This document shows, in pieces, positions 55,777 through 64,000 of a stretch of DNA of 64,000 nucleotides (the first letter of the stretch is position 1; each line of letters begins with the position of its first letter). The DNA is from Clostridiales bacterium (GTDB lineage Bacteria > Bacillota > Clostridia > Oscillospirales > CAG-272), in contig DURE01000006.1 of the NCBI GenBank assembly GCA_012837425.1, forward strand, positions 36,880 to 100,879. Reading direction: 5' to 3'. Below the pieces are notes generated by a model. The model saw only the letters and a program-made list of their open reading frames with translations, had not been told where the DNA came from and did not search any database. The position numbers and the translations under genes are program-made.

Positions 55777-56554
55777 CCTGTTTCTTGCCCCCTTCTCTAG
55801 GAGTTCTGTCAGTGCGGGTTGTGCCGCGGTCGCCGCTATGACGGGGGGCTCTGTCGCCCTGGCGCGGTCTGCGCCCGCGTCCCCCCTCGCGGCGCTCGCG
55901 CTGGCTTGTGCCCTGCCGGATTACATCGGCGATAACCTCTCCGCGGTATATCCAGACCTTGACGCCTATCTTGCCGTAGGTCGTTTTGGCTTCGGCGAAC
56001 CCGTAGTCGATGTCGGCGCGCAGGGTATGCAGTGGTATTGTGCCTTCGTGATAGTGCTCCGACCGGGCAATCTCGGCGCCACCGAGCCGGCCGCCGCACT
56101 TAACCTTGATACCCTTAGCGCCCAGCCTCATCGTGTTGCGGATAGCCATTTTCATCGCGCGGCGGAAGGAAATGCGCCTCTCAAGCTGAGACGCCACGTT
56201 TTCGGCGACAAGCTGTGCCGACAGGTCGGGCTGCCTGACCTCGACAATGTCGATTCTCACCGGCTTACCCAGCATTTTCTCAAGCGATACCCTGTATTTT
56301 TCCTTCTCCGAACCGCCGCGCCCGATAACCATTCCGGGCCTTGCGCAATGGATTGTGACTCTTATCGCGCGACCGGTGCGTTCTATCTCAATTTTCGGGA
56401 TTCCCGCGTTTTTCAGCTCTTCTTTGAGATATTTTCTGATTTTATAGTCGGATACGAGGGTGTCGGCAAACTCCTCGTCTTTTACATACCATCTTGACTC
56501 CCAGTCATTGATAAGACCCACTCTGAGTCCGTGGGGATTAACTTTCTGTCCCAT
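55772..56554 (-). CDS. rpsC: Ribosomal protein S3 with Arg/Gly-rich tail
   Basis: 260 residues, 35-40 more than the usual 218-225. The normal S3 body ([22 protein letters not shown] domain with [33 protein letters not shown]) is followed by a tail of about 45 residues rich in Arg, Gly and Pro ([19 protein letters not shown]). Such tails occur in several clostridial S3 proteins. Part of the mRNA entry helicase site. Confidence 0.98.
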   Translation of the reverse strand: MGQKVNPHGLRVGLINDWESRWYVKDEEFADTLVSDYKIRKYLKEELKNAGIPKIEIERTGRAIRVTIHCARPGMVIGRGGSEKEKYRVSLEKMLGKPVRIDIVEVRQPDLSAQLVAENVASQLERRISFRRAMKMAIRNTMRLGAKGIKVKCGGRLGGAEIARSEHYHEGTIPLHTLRADIDYGFAEAKTTYGKIGVKVWIYRGEVIADVIRQGTSQRERREGGRGRRPRQGDRAPRHSGDRGTTRTDRTPREGGKKQV

Positions 56555-56567
56555 TCAGCTGTCCTCC

Positions 56568-56903
56568 CTATTCTCTCTCCGCAACGGCAACAGTCACGTG
56601 GCTTGTTCTCTTAAGAATCCTGTCCGCGCTTCCCTTCGCTCTGTATCTTATGCGCTTGAGCGTCGGGCCGGGAGTGACATAGCATTCGGAGACATAAAGT
56701 TTTGCTCTATCCATCTGATGGTTGTTTTCGGCATTGGCTATGGCGCTTCCCAACAGCTTGTAGAGATAAGGTGAGGCCCCTCTGGGTGTGTTCTTCAATA
56801 TAGCCATAGCTACTTCCGCATCCTTGCCCCTTATCAGGTCGAGAAGAAACTGAACCTTGCGCGGGGATATTCTCGCGTATTTAAGATGTGCTTTTGCTTC
56901 CAT
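56568..56903 (-). CDS. rplV: Ribosomal protein L22
   Basis: 111 residues, [20 protein letters not shown] at the start, with the long beta-hairpin residues [20 protein letters not shown] that line the exit tunnel. Standard length. Confidence 0.98.
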   Translation of the reverse strand: MEAKAHLKYARISPRKVQFLLDLIRGKDAEVAMAILKNTPRGASPYLYKLLGSAIANAENNHQMDRAKLYVSECYVTPGPTLKRIRYRAKGSADRILKRTSHVTVAVAERE

Positions 56904-56917
56904 TTATTTTCTCCCGC

Positions 56918-57196
56918 TTACTTGGTTTTGGCTGTCTTCGAGCCCGCATGGCCCTTGAAAAGCCGTGTGGGCGCGAACTCGCCGAGTTTATGGCCTACCA
57001 TGTCTTCGGTGATATACACCGGCACATGCTTTCTGCCGTCGTGAACCGCTATAGTGTGGCCGACGAATTCCGGGAATATGGTGGATGCGCGCGACCAGGT
57101 TTTGAGTACTTTCTTTTCGTTTTTCGCATTCATGGCAATAATGCGCTTGTAGAGTTTCTCATCCACGTACGGCGCCTTTTTCAGACTTCTGCTCAT
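56918..57196 (-). CDS. rpsS: Ribosomal protein S19
   Basis: 92 residues; [18 protein letters not shown] at the start, and [20 protein letters not shown] in the middle. Standard; rpsS-rplV gap of 14 bases. Confidence 0.98.
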   Translation of the reverse strand: MSRSLKKAPYVDEKLYKRIIAMNAKNEKKVLKTWSRASTIFPEFVGHTIAVHDGRKHVPVYITEDMVGHKLGEFAPTRLFKGHAGSKTAKTK

Positions 57197-57213
57197 TCGG
57201 TATTCCCTCCTTG

Positions 57214-58041
57214 TCAGGCCTTTCTGCGCTTGACAATAAACTTGTCGGTTCTTGACTTCTTCTTCCTCGTCTTATATCCGAGAGTGGGCTTGCCCCAGGG
57301 GGTAAGAGGTCCGGGGTGCCCGATAGGCGACTTGCCTTCTCCGCCGCCGTGGGGGTGGTCGACCGGGTTCATGGCCGAGCCGCGCACGGCTGGCCTGAAT
57401 CCCCTGTGGCGGGACTTGCCGGCCTTGCCGATTTTCACGGTGTCGTGCTCGATGTTCCCTACCTGCCCTATGGTGGCCTTGCAGTCAAGCCGGACAATCC
57501 GCACCTCACTGGAAGGCAGCCTTATCTGCGCCTCGTTGTTTTCCTTGGCGATAAGCTGGGCAAATACGCCGGCCGCTCTTGCCAGCTGCGCGCCCTTGCC
57601 AGGATAGAGCTCGATGTTGTGTATCATGGTGCCTACCGGGATGTTTGCGATAGGCAGCGTGTTCCCGGGTTTGATGTCGGCAGCCGGTCCGGTATGGACC
57701 ACATCGCCGCCGATCAGGCCGACCGGGGCTATAATGTAGCTCTTCTCGCCCTTCTCGTTTTGCAGCAGCGCAATATAGGCAGACCTGTTTGGGTCGTATT
57801 CAATACCGATAACCGTCGCAGGCGAGGTGTTCTGGCGTTTGAAATCAATGATTCTGTACTTCTGCTTGTTGCCGCCGCCTCTGTGGCGGACCGTAATTTT
57901 ACCGCGGTTGTTGCGTCCGGCATGCTTCTTTTTTATAACGGTAAGGGACTTCTCGGGGGTGTGTTTGGTTATCTCCTCGAAGGTCGGAACCGTCATGTTT
58001 CTTCTTGCCGGGGTAGTCGGCTTATACTTTTTTGTTGGCAT
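57214..58041 (-). CDS. rplB: Ribosomal protein L2
   Basis: 275 residues, full length. The [17 protein letters not shown] strand and the [19 protein letters not shown] segment, whose histidine is near the peptidyl transferase centre, are intact. Confidence 0.98.
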   Translation of the reverse strand: MPTKKYKPTTPARRNMTVPTFEEITKHTPEKSLTVIKKKHAGRNNRGKITVRHRGGGNKQKYRIIDFKRQNTSPATVIGIEYDPNRSAYIALLQNEKGEKSYIIAPVGLIGGDVVHTGPAADIKPGNTLPIANIPVGTMIHNIELYPGKGAQLARAAGVFAQLIAKENNEAQIRLPSSEVRIVRLDCKATIGQVGNIEHDTVKIGKAGKSRHRGFRPAVRGSAMNPVDHPHGGGEGKSPIGHPGPLTPWGKPTLGYKTRKKKSRTDKFIVKRRKA

Positions 58042-58061
58042 TTTGCTTCCTCCTCCCGCTA

Positions 58062-58487
58062 TCAGTTCATGCCTTCGAAGAATTCGATGGTCTTTGAGCC
58101 GGGCTTGAGCGTTACAATCGCTTTCTTCCAGGCGGCGGTATAGCCCGCCGGATGAGCGCCGAGCCGCTTTGGCTTTCTTTTCATGGTGATTGTATTGACA
58201 TCCCTGACTTCGACCCCGAAAAGCTCTTCTATCGCCTCGGCGATTTCGGGCTTGGTTGCCTTCGGGTGCACCTTAAAGACATATTTGTTAAGCACCTCGG
58301 CCGGGGGGAGCGGCTCGCGGACCTTCTCTCCTCTGGCCTCGGCTCTGGCAGCCCTGCGCTTATATCTTTCGGATTTCATGACCTCCTTGGGGTCCCGGCG
58401 CACCTTGTTTTTCTCGCCTGACATTAAAGCAAAGCTTTTTTCGGTGATAACCGGGGCGAGAATTATATCCTGTGCCATTCTTTTCAT
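58062..58487 (-). CDS. rplW: Ribosomal protein L23 with a large basic insertion
   Basis: 141 residues against the usual 95-100. The first strand ([14 protein letters not shown], residues 9-22) is followed by an insertion at about 25-66, rich in Lys, Arg, Glu and Pro ([20 protein letters not shown] and onward), before the second strand [20 protein letters not shown]. The rest, including [19 protein letters not shown], is normal. The gene starts in a TAATG overlap with rplD. L23 is the docking site of trigger factor and SRP at the tunnel exit. Confidence 0.96.
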   Translation of the reverse strand: MKRMAQDIILAPVITEKSFALMSGEKNKVRRDPKEVMKSERYKRRAARAEARGEKVREPLPPAEVLNKYVFKVHPKATKPEIAEAIEELFGVEVRDVNTITMKRKPKRLGAHPAGYTAAWKKAIVTLKPGSKTIEFFEGMN

Positions 58488-59110
58488 TATGCAAAAACCT
58501 CCTCAATCTTCTCGACCGCCGCCTGAGATACTATGAACTTGTCGGCGTTGAGAATGTCGTATACGTTGAGCGTGTTGTAGAGGATGGTCTTGACGCCCGG
58601 AATATTGTCGCAGCTCTTGATTACAACCCGGTCAACCTCCGGGAGCACAACAAGGGCTTTTCTTTCGGCGCCGAGGGCTTTGAGCATTCCGACCATTGTC
58701 TTGGTGCTGTAGTCCTCGCATTTTATCTCGTCAACCACCAAAAGGTCTCCCGAGGCCAACTTGGCCGACAGCGCGCCCAGAAGGGCGGCACGCCTGACCT
58801 TCCTGTTCAGGCCCGTACGGTAGCTTCTCGGCTTGGGGCCAAGGGCGACACCGCCATGCGTCCATTGGGGTGAGCGGATTGAGCCGTGACGGGCTCTGCC
58901 GGGCCCTTTCTGCCTCCAGGGCTTTCTTCCGCCGCCCGAAACCTCGGCGCGCGTGAGGGTTGAGTGGGTCCCCTGTCTCTGGTTGAGCAGATATGCTCTT
59001 ACCGCGGCGTGAAGAACCGTCGGGTTTACGGTTCTGCCGAATACAGCGTCGGACAGTTCTATTTCACCGACCTGGGCGCCGGCCATATTTACTACTTTTA
59101 CTGTTGGCAT
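58487..59110 (-). CDS. rplD: Ribosomal protein L4
   Basis: 207 residues, standard. KVVNMAGAQVGEIELSDAVF is the start, and the tunnel loop has HSTLTRAEVSGGGRKPWRQK. In some bacteria L4 represses the S10 operon. Stop and rplW start share TAATG. Confidence 0.98.
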   Translation of the reverse strand: MPTVKVVNMAGAQVGEIELSDAVFGRTVNPTVLHAAVRAYLLNQRQGTHSTLTRAEVSGGGRKPWRQKGPGRARHGSIRSPQWTHGGVALGPKPRSYRTGLNRKVRRAALLGALSAKLASGDLLVVDEIKCEDYSTKTMVGMLKALGAERKALVVLPEVDRVVIKSCDNIPGVKTILYNTLNVYDILNADKFIVSQAAVEKIEEVFA

Positions 59111-59130
59111 TGTGCTTCCTCCTTACCGCC

Positions 59131-59763
59131 TTAAGCTTTTACCGAATCGCGGATGAAGACTATCCCGTTCTTCGCGCCGGGTACGGCGCCCTTGACGGCG
59201 ATAAGATTTTTTTCCTTATCTACTTTAACGACTATAAGATTGAGAACAGTCACCCGCTCGTTGCCGTACTGTCCCGGCATCTTTTTATTTTTGAAAATCC
59301 TTGACGGGTTTGAGTTCGCGCCAAGTGAGCCAATCTGCCGGTGCACGGGCCCCGCACCGTGCGAGGCTCTGAGCATGTGCTGGTTCCAGCGCTTGATAAC
59401 GCCTGTAAATCCACGGCCTTTGGTTATTCCGGTCACATCGACCTTTTCGCCCGAGCTGAATGTGTCGACCGAAACTACGTCGCCGACATTGTAGCCCGAC
59501 ACATCGTCAAAACGGAATTCCTTGAGGTGCCTTTTGAACCCGACGCCCGCCGCCTTGAAATGGCCTGTTTCGGGCCTGTTTAGCTGCTTTTCCTTTGCGT
59601 CGAGAAAACCGAGCTGCAAAGCGTCGTAGCCCTCCTTTGCGGTGGTCTTCTTCTGTACAACCACGCACGGGCCGGCTTCGATTACTGTTACCGGGATGAC
59701 ATTTCCGCGCTCGTCAAAAAGCTGTGTCATCCCAAGCTTTTTTCCGATGATTGCTTTTTTCAT
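59131..59763 (-). CDS. rplC: Ribosomal protein L3
   Basis: 210 residues: [20 protein letters not shown] at the start and the W-finger region [17 protein letters not shown] in the middle. Standard. Preceded by a 126-bp gap with a hairpin that separates it from rpsJ. Confidence 0.98.
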   Translation of the reverse strand: MKKAIIGKKLGMTQLFDERGNVIPVTVIEAGPCVVVQKKTTAKEGYDALQLGFLDAKEKQLNRPETGHFKAAGVGFKRHLKEFRFDDVSGYNVGDVVSVDTFSSGEKVDVTGITKGRGFTGVIKRWNQHMLRASHGAGPVHRQIGSLGANSNPSRIFKNKKMPGQYGNERVTVLNLIVVKVDKEKNLIAVKGAVPGAKNGIVFIRDSVKA

Positions 59764-59841
59764 TTCTTCCCCTTTCGGTTATTGGTTGGCGTTTGGATTA
59801 CCCCGAGGGTTCGCCAACTTGACCGATAATCGCTATCTGAG

Positions 59842-59869
59842 GTCCGGCCGGTGGTCTGTAGGGCCGGAC
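59842..59869 (-). promoter_or_regulatory. Hairpin in the rpsJ-rplC gap
   Basis: GTCCGGCC/GGCCGGAC (59842-59849 with 59862-59869) forms an 8-bp stem with a 12-base loop. No U-tract in the direction of transcription. It could be a processing or attenuating stem after the first gene of the operon. Confidence 0.4.
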
Positions 59870-59889
59870 ATGGTTTTCGGTTTTGAGCG

Positions 59890-60201
59890 TCAGAGTTTGA
59901 TTTCAATTTCCACTCCGGCGGGTAGTTCAATGTTCATAAGGTCTTCGACAAGCCTTTTTGTCGGCCTTATGATGTCAATCAGTCTCTTGTGCGTGCGGTA
60001 CTCAAACTGCTCGCGGCTGTCCTTGTACTTGTGGACCGCGCGGAGAATAGTGATTATCTCCTTTTCGGTCGGGAGAGGTATCGGCCCCGACACGGTAGCG
60101 CCCTGCCGCTTTGCGACCTCGACAATCTTCTGCGCCGCAGCGTCGATTATTGTGTGGTCGTAGCTCTTGAGACGAATTCTGATTTTCTCATTGACTGCCA
60201 T
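59890..60201 (-). CDS. rpsJ: Ribosomal protein S10
   Basis: 103 residues; [20 protein letters not shown] at the start and the [16 protein letters not shown] end. First gene of the S10-spc-alpha superoperon. GGAGG lies seven bases before ATG 60201. S10 is also NusE in antitermination. Confidence 0.98.
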   Translation of the reverse strand: MAVNEKIRIRLKSYDHTIIDAAAQKIVEVAKRQGATVSGPIPLPTEKEIITILRAVHKYKDSREQFEYRTHKRLIDIIRPTKRLVEDLMNIELPAGVEIEIKL

Positions 60202-60499
60202 ATTCTGCCTCCTTCTTTAATTTGGCGCCCTGCCGAAAATTCAGATTGCGGCAGTGTCCGGCGCCTACCTTGAAAGGGGGGCAAATTCGCTTGCACACGC
60301 CTCCGCGCGTTTCTTTTGCGTCCCGATAAAAAACGAAATTTGTCGCTTGCGTGCAACAAACTCCGGGAAAAAGCCGCACTGAAAACCATGGTCGCGGTGC
60401 TTCGGAATTATTGCCGCCCGATTAACGGACATACTCCACGGAAATTCCCTGCCTTGCGGCAGCAACCTTCCGCTTCTTCGCATTCTTTACTTTTCAAGC
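60202..60499 (-). promoter_or_regulatory. Long 5' leader of the S10 operon with GGCGCC hairpin
   Basis: About 300 nt of untranslated leader from the promoter at 60506-60534 to rpsJ. The best structure is a two-part stem at 60224-60265: GGCGCC pairs with GGCGCC and the inner CTGCCG with CGGCAG. It ends 23 bases before the start codon. No U-run follows it. It may be the autoregulatory site of the operon. Small open frames within are not convincing genes. Confidence 0.45.
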
Positions 60500-60505
60500 C
60501 ATATA

Positions 60506-60534
60506 ATTTTATCACATCACTTTTTATAAATCAA
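60506..60534 (-). promoter_or_regulatory. Sigma-A promoter of the S10-spc-alpha superoperon
   Basis: Minus strand TTGATT (60529-60534), 17-bp spacer, TAAAAT (60506-60511). A second TATAAT lies further upstream near 60615-60620 but has a poor -35. Confidence 0.65.
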
Positions 60535-60803
60535 TAGCGGCTTTAAAATCATACGTAGAAATTTACGTCAATTTCAGATATAATATTTGTATATGTTGTA
60601 CAAATTATACCGCGAAAAATATACTTCTCAGATTTTTTTTCGTCTTTGGACAAGATGTTTACAAAATGTTAACAATTGCGCGATATAATAAACAAAATAC
60701 CGGAGGCTTTTTCGGCGTCCCCGCAAACGACCGCCCCGGAGGGCTGTCTATCTCCAATGCGGCGAGCCTCGAATTCTGCCCGGCCGGATGGCATGGAGTA
60801 TTT

Positions 60804-61667
60804 ATGACAGATTACACAGGCAAAATCAAGGTCTATATCTATTCGTCCCTGTTCCTCACGCTGATTTGCACGCTGCTTTACGGAGCGGCATATTTATTGT
60901 CTTTTGAGCCGGATATAGGGTATTTTAAAAGTACGGCACTCCTACCGGTCATTTCAGGCGCTCTTACCGTGGCCTCGCTCGGCTTTATCTTTTCTGCCTT
61001 TGTTACCATACCAAAAGGCGCAATACCCGCCTCCCGGGTTCCATATGGTCACGCCTCAAGGCTGGCGGCGTCCGGCTGTGCTTTAGGTTTTTTGGGTTAC
61101 ACCGCCTTCAGACTGCTTATCTTGGGCGGAGAGCCGGCAGTTTCACCGCGGCTCACACTCTTCTGCCTTATTCTTGGCGCACTTTCGCCACTTTACTTTC
61201 TGCCTGTCGCGCTCGGGACAAAAAAAACCCCGGGTGGCAGGGTCCTTGCCGGCTTTATCCCGATTTTCTGGGCTGTTATAACAATGTCCGAGGCCTATAC
61301 CAACAAATACGTGGCGATGAACAGCCCGATTAAAGTATCCTTTATGATGGCGACTCTCGTGGTTATGCTCTTTATGCTCTATGAGCTGCGCTATCTGCTC
61401 GAACGGGGATTCCCGCGCGCCTTTTTAGTCTTCACTCTGGCCGGGATTTTAGTGCTGTCGGTGTTTGCTTTGCCGACGCTCACGCTTGCCGCAGCCCGGA
61501 TTTATGTGCTGAAAACATTTGCTGCCGCCGGTGTCGTATGCCTGCTCCTCGGGCTATATATGTCCGCCCGGCTTTATGACTTCTTTGTGTTTGTCAGGCT
61601 CCACACCACCTCACAAAAAGCATCCGAGGCAGAAAACCCGGACGAAAACCTCTCAGAGGAGACCTGA
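60804..61667 (+). CDS. Membrane protein of unknown function (about eight helices)
   Basis: 287 residues from ATG 60804, chosen because GGAGT precedes it and the first transmembrane segment follows at once; the frame extends to 60666 with non-hydrophobic residues of no family. About eight hydrophobic segments span the protein, ending in an acidic/Ser tail of about 25 residues. I do not recognise a family. It is followed 61 bases later by an HTH protein, so they may form a two-gene unit. The gap 60535-60803 holds little besides AT-rich promoter-like DNA. Confidence 0.7.
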   Translation: MTDYTGKIKVYIYSSLFLTLICTLLYGAAYLLSFEPDIGYFKSTALLPVISGALTVASLGFIFSAFVTIPKGAIPASRVPYGHASRLAASGCALGFLGYTAFRLLILGGEPAVSPRLTLFCLILGALSPLYFLPVALGTKKTPGGRVLAGFIPIFWAVITMSEAYTNKYVAMNSPIKVSFMMATLVVMLFMLYELRYLLERGFPRAFLVFTLAGILVLSVFALPTLTLAAARIYVLKTFAAAGVVCLLLGLYMSARLYDFFVFVRLHTTSQKASEAENPDENLSEET

Positions 61668-61728
61668 CTTTCGGTAGCTGCCAATATTAAATAAAATTCA
61701 GCCGCGTATGCCGGCGGAGGGGGCAGGT

Positions 61729-62280
61729 ATGTCTGCGAATCTGAGAATCCAATGGCTTCACAGGAAAATTGCCGAGAACAGTTACCCTAACGCCAAGCGC
61801 CTCTCGGAGCGCTTCGGTATCTCGCACAGGCAGGCACAGCGCGATGTGTTTTTCCTGAAAAACCGGCTCGACGCCCCGCTTGAATACGACTTTCAGCGCC
61901 GTGGGTTTTATTACACCTCGCCCTACACCCTGCCGGTGGCCTTTACCGCCGACAACGACGAGGACTTCTCGGGCGTTCTGGCCGCTGCCTCAGCTGCGGC
62001 AATCGAGCAGCCCGGGGTCGCAGACCGCACTGTTATCCAGACTCAGCTCCCCTATGCGGCGACCATACGGGTAGAGGACAGGCTCGCCGTGCTTGAGCTG
62101 CAATTATATATTAAGGAAAAAAACAAGGACGGAACCTACCTCTGTGAGTTTCACAGCATCGAGAAATTCATGAGCGCAATCCTCGCGATTGACGCCGACA
62201 TAACAATTATAAAGCCCGACTGGCTGCGCTGCAGGCTGGTGCTCGCGGCCGAGAGGATAATAAGGAATAATAAGGAGTAA
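61729..62280 (+). CDS. Helix-turn-helix regulator of the DeoR/WYL type, short form
   Basis: 183 residues from ATG 61729 with GGAGGGGG before it. Residues 1-60 are a winged helix (IAENSYPNAKRLSERFGISHRQAQRDVFFLKNRL) of the kind before WYL domains. The usual WYL sensory domain is missing: only a terminal WCX-like part (FMSAILAIDADITIIKPDWL) follows a linker of about 90 residues. WYL regulators normally have 300 or more residues, so this is either a natural short form or an internal loss. The ligand is unknown. Confidence 0.65.
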   Translation: MSANLRIQWLHRKIAENSYPNAKRLSERFGISHRQAQRDVFFLKNRLDAPLEYDFQRRGFYYTSPYTLPVAFTADNDEDFSGVLAAASAAAIEQPGVADRTVIQTQLPYAATIRVEDRLAVLELQLYIKEKNKDGTYLCEFHSIEKFMSAILAIDADITIIKPDWLRCRLVLAAERIIRNNKE

Positions 62281-62284
62281 TTAA

Positions 62285-62315
62285 GGGGCTGTCGTTAAGA
62301 AAGCCCCGGTGTGTT
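62285..62315 (+). terminator. Rho-independent terminator after the HTH regulator
   Basis: GGGGCT (62285-62290) pairs with AGCCCC (62302-62307), followed after a few bases by TTTTT. Confidence 0.6.
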
Positions 62316-62339
62316 TTTGGGTTTATTTTTCACGAATAA

Positions 62340-62550
62340 ACTAATTTCCTGAAAACTAATCCAAAATTATTTTTTAATTGAATCATCATTTGATTCTGAT
62401 CCTTTGTTATTATTTAGTTCTTCCATTTTTCTAATCAATTGTAATTTCATTATAATCACTTATTTGTACTTTCATTATACATTATTTTAAATATTTTGCA
62501 ATATTATTTTCTTTGCGCTTAAATATTCAAAATGAAACTTTTCTAAAAAA
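62340..62550. other. AT-rich intergenic island with leftward promoter
   Basis: About 200 bp of much more AT-rich DNA than its surroundings. On the minus strand it has TTGCAA (62496-62501), 16-bp spacer and TATAAT (62474-62479), and a 27-residue open frame (62450 to 62367, MKLQLIRKMEELNNNKGSES...). The frame has no good ribosome binding site. It may be a decayed gene end or an acquired fragment. This is what fills the gene-free stretch between the HTH gene and the rplJ promoter. Confidence 0.4.
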
Positions 62551-62553
62551 CAC

Positions 62554-62582
62554 TTGACAACACCCCGATACTGTGGTATGAT
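62554..62582 (+). promoter_or_regulatory. Consensus sigma-A promoter of rplJ-rplL
   Basis: TTGACA (62554-62559), 17-bp spacer, TATGAT (62577-62582). Confidence 0.85.
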
Positions 62583-62594
62583 ACCCCTGTTATC

Positions 62595-62725
62595 CAAAGA
62601 CAGCAGGTTCCAGTAAAGGCCACACGGCCTCCCTGCCGAGGATGTGTGTAATGGAATAATGCGCCTCTGGCGCGCCGTTATCCTTCTTCGAGAGCACCCT
62701 GTCTTTCGGATGAAGGGTATTTTTT
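62595..62725 (+). ncRNA. Ribosomal protein L10 leader with attenuator
   Basis: The leader starts with AAAGACAGCAGG and contains CCCTGCCGAGGATGTG and a closing CCTGTCTTT, the arrangement of the L10 leader RNA of Firmicutes that L10(L12)4 binds to shut off its own operon. An overlapping stem ACCCT/AGGGT (62696-62700 with 62714-62718) with a T6 run (62720-62725) is the terminator of the attenuator. Gap 62726-62854 holds another hairpin only. Confidence 0.85.
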
Positions 62726-62762
62726 GTCTGTCGGCTCCCTTCATTCAACACTTACTTTTGTC

Positions 62763-62809
62763 GTGAGGTTTAAGCCCCGGGGCGGCATCCTGCCGCGGTC
62801 AAGCCTCAC
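62763..62809 (+). promoter_or_regulatory. Second leader hairpin before rplJ
   Basis: GTGAGG (62763-62768) pairs with CCTCAC (62804-62809), and an inner stem can form from CGGGGCGGCA and TGCCGCGG. No U-run follows. It lies between the L10 attenuator and the rplJ ribosome binding site and might be a processing site. Confidence 0.4.
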
Positions 62810-62854
62810 ATAAAAAGAGGCTTTCAGTATTTCTCATCGGGAGGTGAAACAAAA

Positions 62855-63379
62855 TTGCCAAGCAGCAAAATACTTGAGCAAAAAAAGCAGGTCGTCGCAG
62901 AGCTTGCCGAGCTGATTAAGAACTCCCCTGCGGGTGTTTTGGTAAACTATCAGGGCATCACGGTCATCGACGACACAAAAATGCGCCGTGAGCTGCGCGA
63001 GGCAGGCGTGAAGTACATGGTCATGAAGAACTCACTGACCGGCAGAGCCTGTGACGCGGTCGGCTACGGCGACCTAAAGGAACACCTTGTCGGCATGACG
63101 GCAATCGCCATCGCGGGGGATGACCCTGTCGCCCCGGCCAAAATCATCAAGAATTATGCCGATAAAATCAAGTCCTACCGCATACTTGCCGGCTACCTTG
63201 AGGGCAGAGCAATCGACGCCGACACGGTTATAGCTCTTGCCGGCACCCCGTCGCGCGAGGTGCTTATTGCCAAGTTCCTCGGCAGCATCCAGGCCCCGCT
63301 CTACTCGCTCGCCTACCTGCTCCAGGCCATTGTCGACAAAGCAGGCGTCACAGAAGAGACGGCACCTGCGGAAGCATGA
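62855..63379 (+). CDS. rplJ: Ribosomal protein L10
   Basis: 174 residues from a TTG start with GGGAGG ten bases upstream. The N-terminal rRNA-binding domain (VLVNYQGITVIDDTKMRRELR, MVMKNSLTGRA) and the C-terminal helix that binds L7/L12 dimers are complete. L10 with L12 autoregulates through the leader upstream. The L11-L1 genes that usually precede it are not in the window and rpoB does not follow directly. Confidence 0.97.
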   Translation: MPSSKILEQKKQVVAELAELIKNSPAGVLVNYQGITVIDDTKMRRELREAGVKYMVMKNSLTGRACDAVGYGDLKEHLVGMTAIAIAGDDPVAPAKIIKNYADKIKSYRILAGYLEGRAIDADTVIALAGTPSREVLIAKFLGSIQAPLYSLAYLLQAIVDKAGVTEETAPAEA

Positions 63380-63457
63380 CCACTCAATACAATCTTATAT
63401 CAAACCACAAAAACTATCTGTCAGGCAAACCACACTATTTATTCGGAGGTAATTAAA

Positions 63458-63838
63458 ATGGCTTCAGAAAAAATCACGGCTATAGTAGAGGCGGTAAAAG
63501 GCCTTACCATTCTTGAACTTGCAGAGCTTGTAAAGGCTGTTGAGGCTGAATTCGGCGTCTCGGCAGCAGCACCGGTCGGCGTTGCGGCTGCGGCCGCCGG
63601 TCCCGCAGCTCCCGAAGTTGAGGAGAAAACCGAATTTGACGTTGTCCTTACCGAATTCGGCTCCAACAAGCTCGGTGTTATCAGAGCTGTCCGCGAGATT
63701 ACCGGACTTGGCCTTAAGGACGCTAAGGAGCTTGTCGAGTCAGTACCCAAGCCCGTTAAGGAAGGCGTATCCAAAGAGGAAGCTGAGGCAATTAAAAATC
63801 AGCTCACCGAAGCCGGGGCAACTGTTGAGATTAAATAA
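63458..63838 (+). CDS. rplL: Ribosomal protein L7/L12
   Basis: 126 residues. N-terminal dimerisation helices ([20 protein letters not shown]), an Ala-rich hinge (about 38-52), and the C-terminal factor-binding domain ([33 protein letters not shown]). GGAGG precedes ATG 63458. Terminated by a strong hairpin, so rpoB would need its own promoter. Confidence 0.98.
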   Translation: MASEKITAIVEAVKGLTILELAELVKAVEAEFGVSAAAPVGVAAAAAGPAAPEVEEKTEFDVVLTEFGSNKLGVIRAVREITGLGLKDAKELVESVPKPVKEGVSKEEAEAIKNQLTEAGATVEIK

Positions 63839-63854
63839 TTCAGACAGGCTTGCG

Positions 63855-63896
63855 AGCAATCCGGACGCTGTAGAAACGTCCGGATTGCTGTTTTTT
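63855..63896 (+). terminator. Rho-independent terminator of rplJ-rplL
   Basis: A perfect 13-bp stem AGCAATCCGGACG/CGTCCGGATTGCT (63855-63867 with 63877-63889) followed by T6. Confidence 0.95.
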
Positions 63897-63986
63897 ATTT
63901 TTACTTCATTGAACGTGCAATAGTTTTGTCGCAAGGTGCAGCAACACGGCGTTTCACTTCGCCTTTTTTTATACTTTATATATTGT

Positions 63987-64000
63987 AGGGCGCGAGGTCC
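63987..64000 (-). repeat. Probable start of an inverted copy of the dispersed repeat, cut by the window edge
   Basis: The last bases, GGGCGCGAGGTCC, contain the reverse complement of GGACCTCGCGC, the beginning of module 1 in copy B (25117-25127). Only a short match can be seen before the edge. Confidence 0.35.

Noticed and set aside
60265..60483. A 72-residue frame in the S10 leader
   Set aside because: No ribosome binding site, no recognisable protein and it overlaps the structured leader; taken as untranslated.

Overview
The window looks like chromosomal core sequence from a Gram-positive, endospore-forming member of the Clostridia (Oscillospirales-like by feel; not proven). The signs are the sporulation genes yqfC, yqfD and ylbJ, an IspH-ribosomal protein S1 fusion, a zinc-type S14, lipoproteins and single-membrane secreted proteins, and Firmicutes-style sigma-A promoters and attenuators. 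By eye the DNA is moderately GC-rich, with an AT-rich patch near 62.3-62.55 kb. I saw no tRNA, rRNA, CRISPR array, phage gene or intact insertion sequence.

Region by region. (1) 0-12.4 kb is accessory and envelope-related: a left-edge lipoprotein-like fragment, a GLUG/MucBP surface protein, a solute-binding lipoprotein and a LacI regulator whose probable operators (GGAACGTTCC) are visible at three places; a wrecked ECF sigma/anti-sigma pair; a YyaL-type thioredoxin-fold protein; a lipoprotein; a cobalamin-riboswitch unit (DUF4430 lipoprotein plus ECF-transporter S component); and a second surface protein with the same unusual Gly-Cys C-terminal tail. (2) 12.5-25 kb holds uvrA, a THUMP methyltransferase, ywlG, a five-gene operon rpiR-type regulator/flavoprotein/cmk/plsC/ispH-S1, and divergently a uracil permease with a long structured leader. 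(3) 25-29 kb holds a GNAT enzyme and a cell-wall operon: an isolated N-terminal domain resembling D-aspartate ligase, an aspartate racemase, and a MurE lacking the DAP-specific arginine. (4) 29-44 kb holds yqhQ-prs, mutS2-rhaB-AEC transporter, the yqfC-yqfD-phoH-ybeY-era-recO operon, ylbJ, and a DUF3343/cysteine-desulfurase pair. (5) 44.2-60.5 kb is the complete S10-spc-alpha ribosomal superoperon on the minus strand, from rpsJ to rplQ, with a mapped promoter and a long leader. (6) 60.8-64 kb holds a membrane protein, an HTH regulator, and the rplJ-rplL operon with promoter, L10 leader and terminator.

The most unusual items are the truncated D-Asp-ligase-like gene beside racemase and MurE, the unassigned uraA leader with duplicated loop sequence, the internal-deletion fusion of the ECF sigma and anti-sigma genes, an infA gene that seems to start at CTG, a basic insertion of about 42 residues in L23, and a family of dispersed intergenic repeats.
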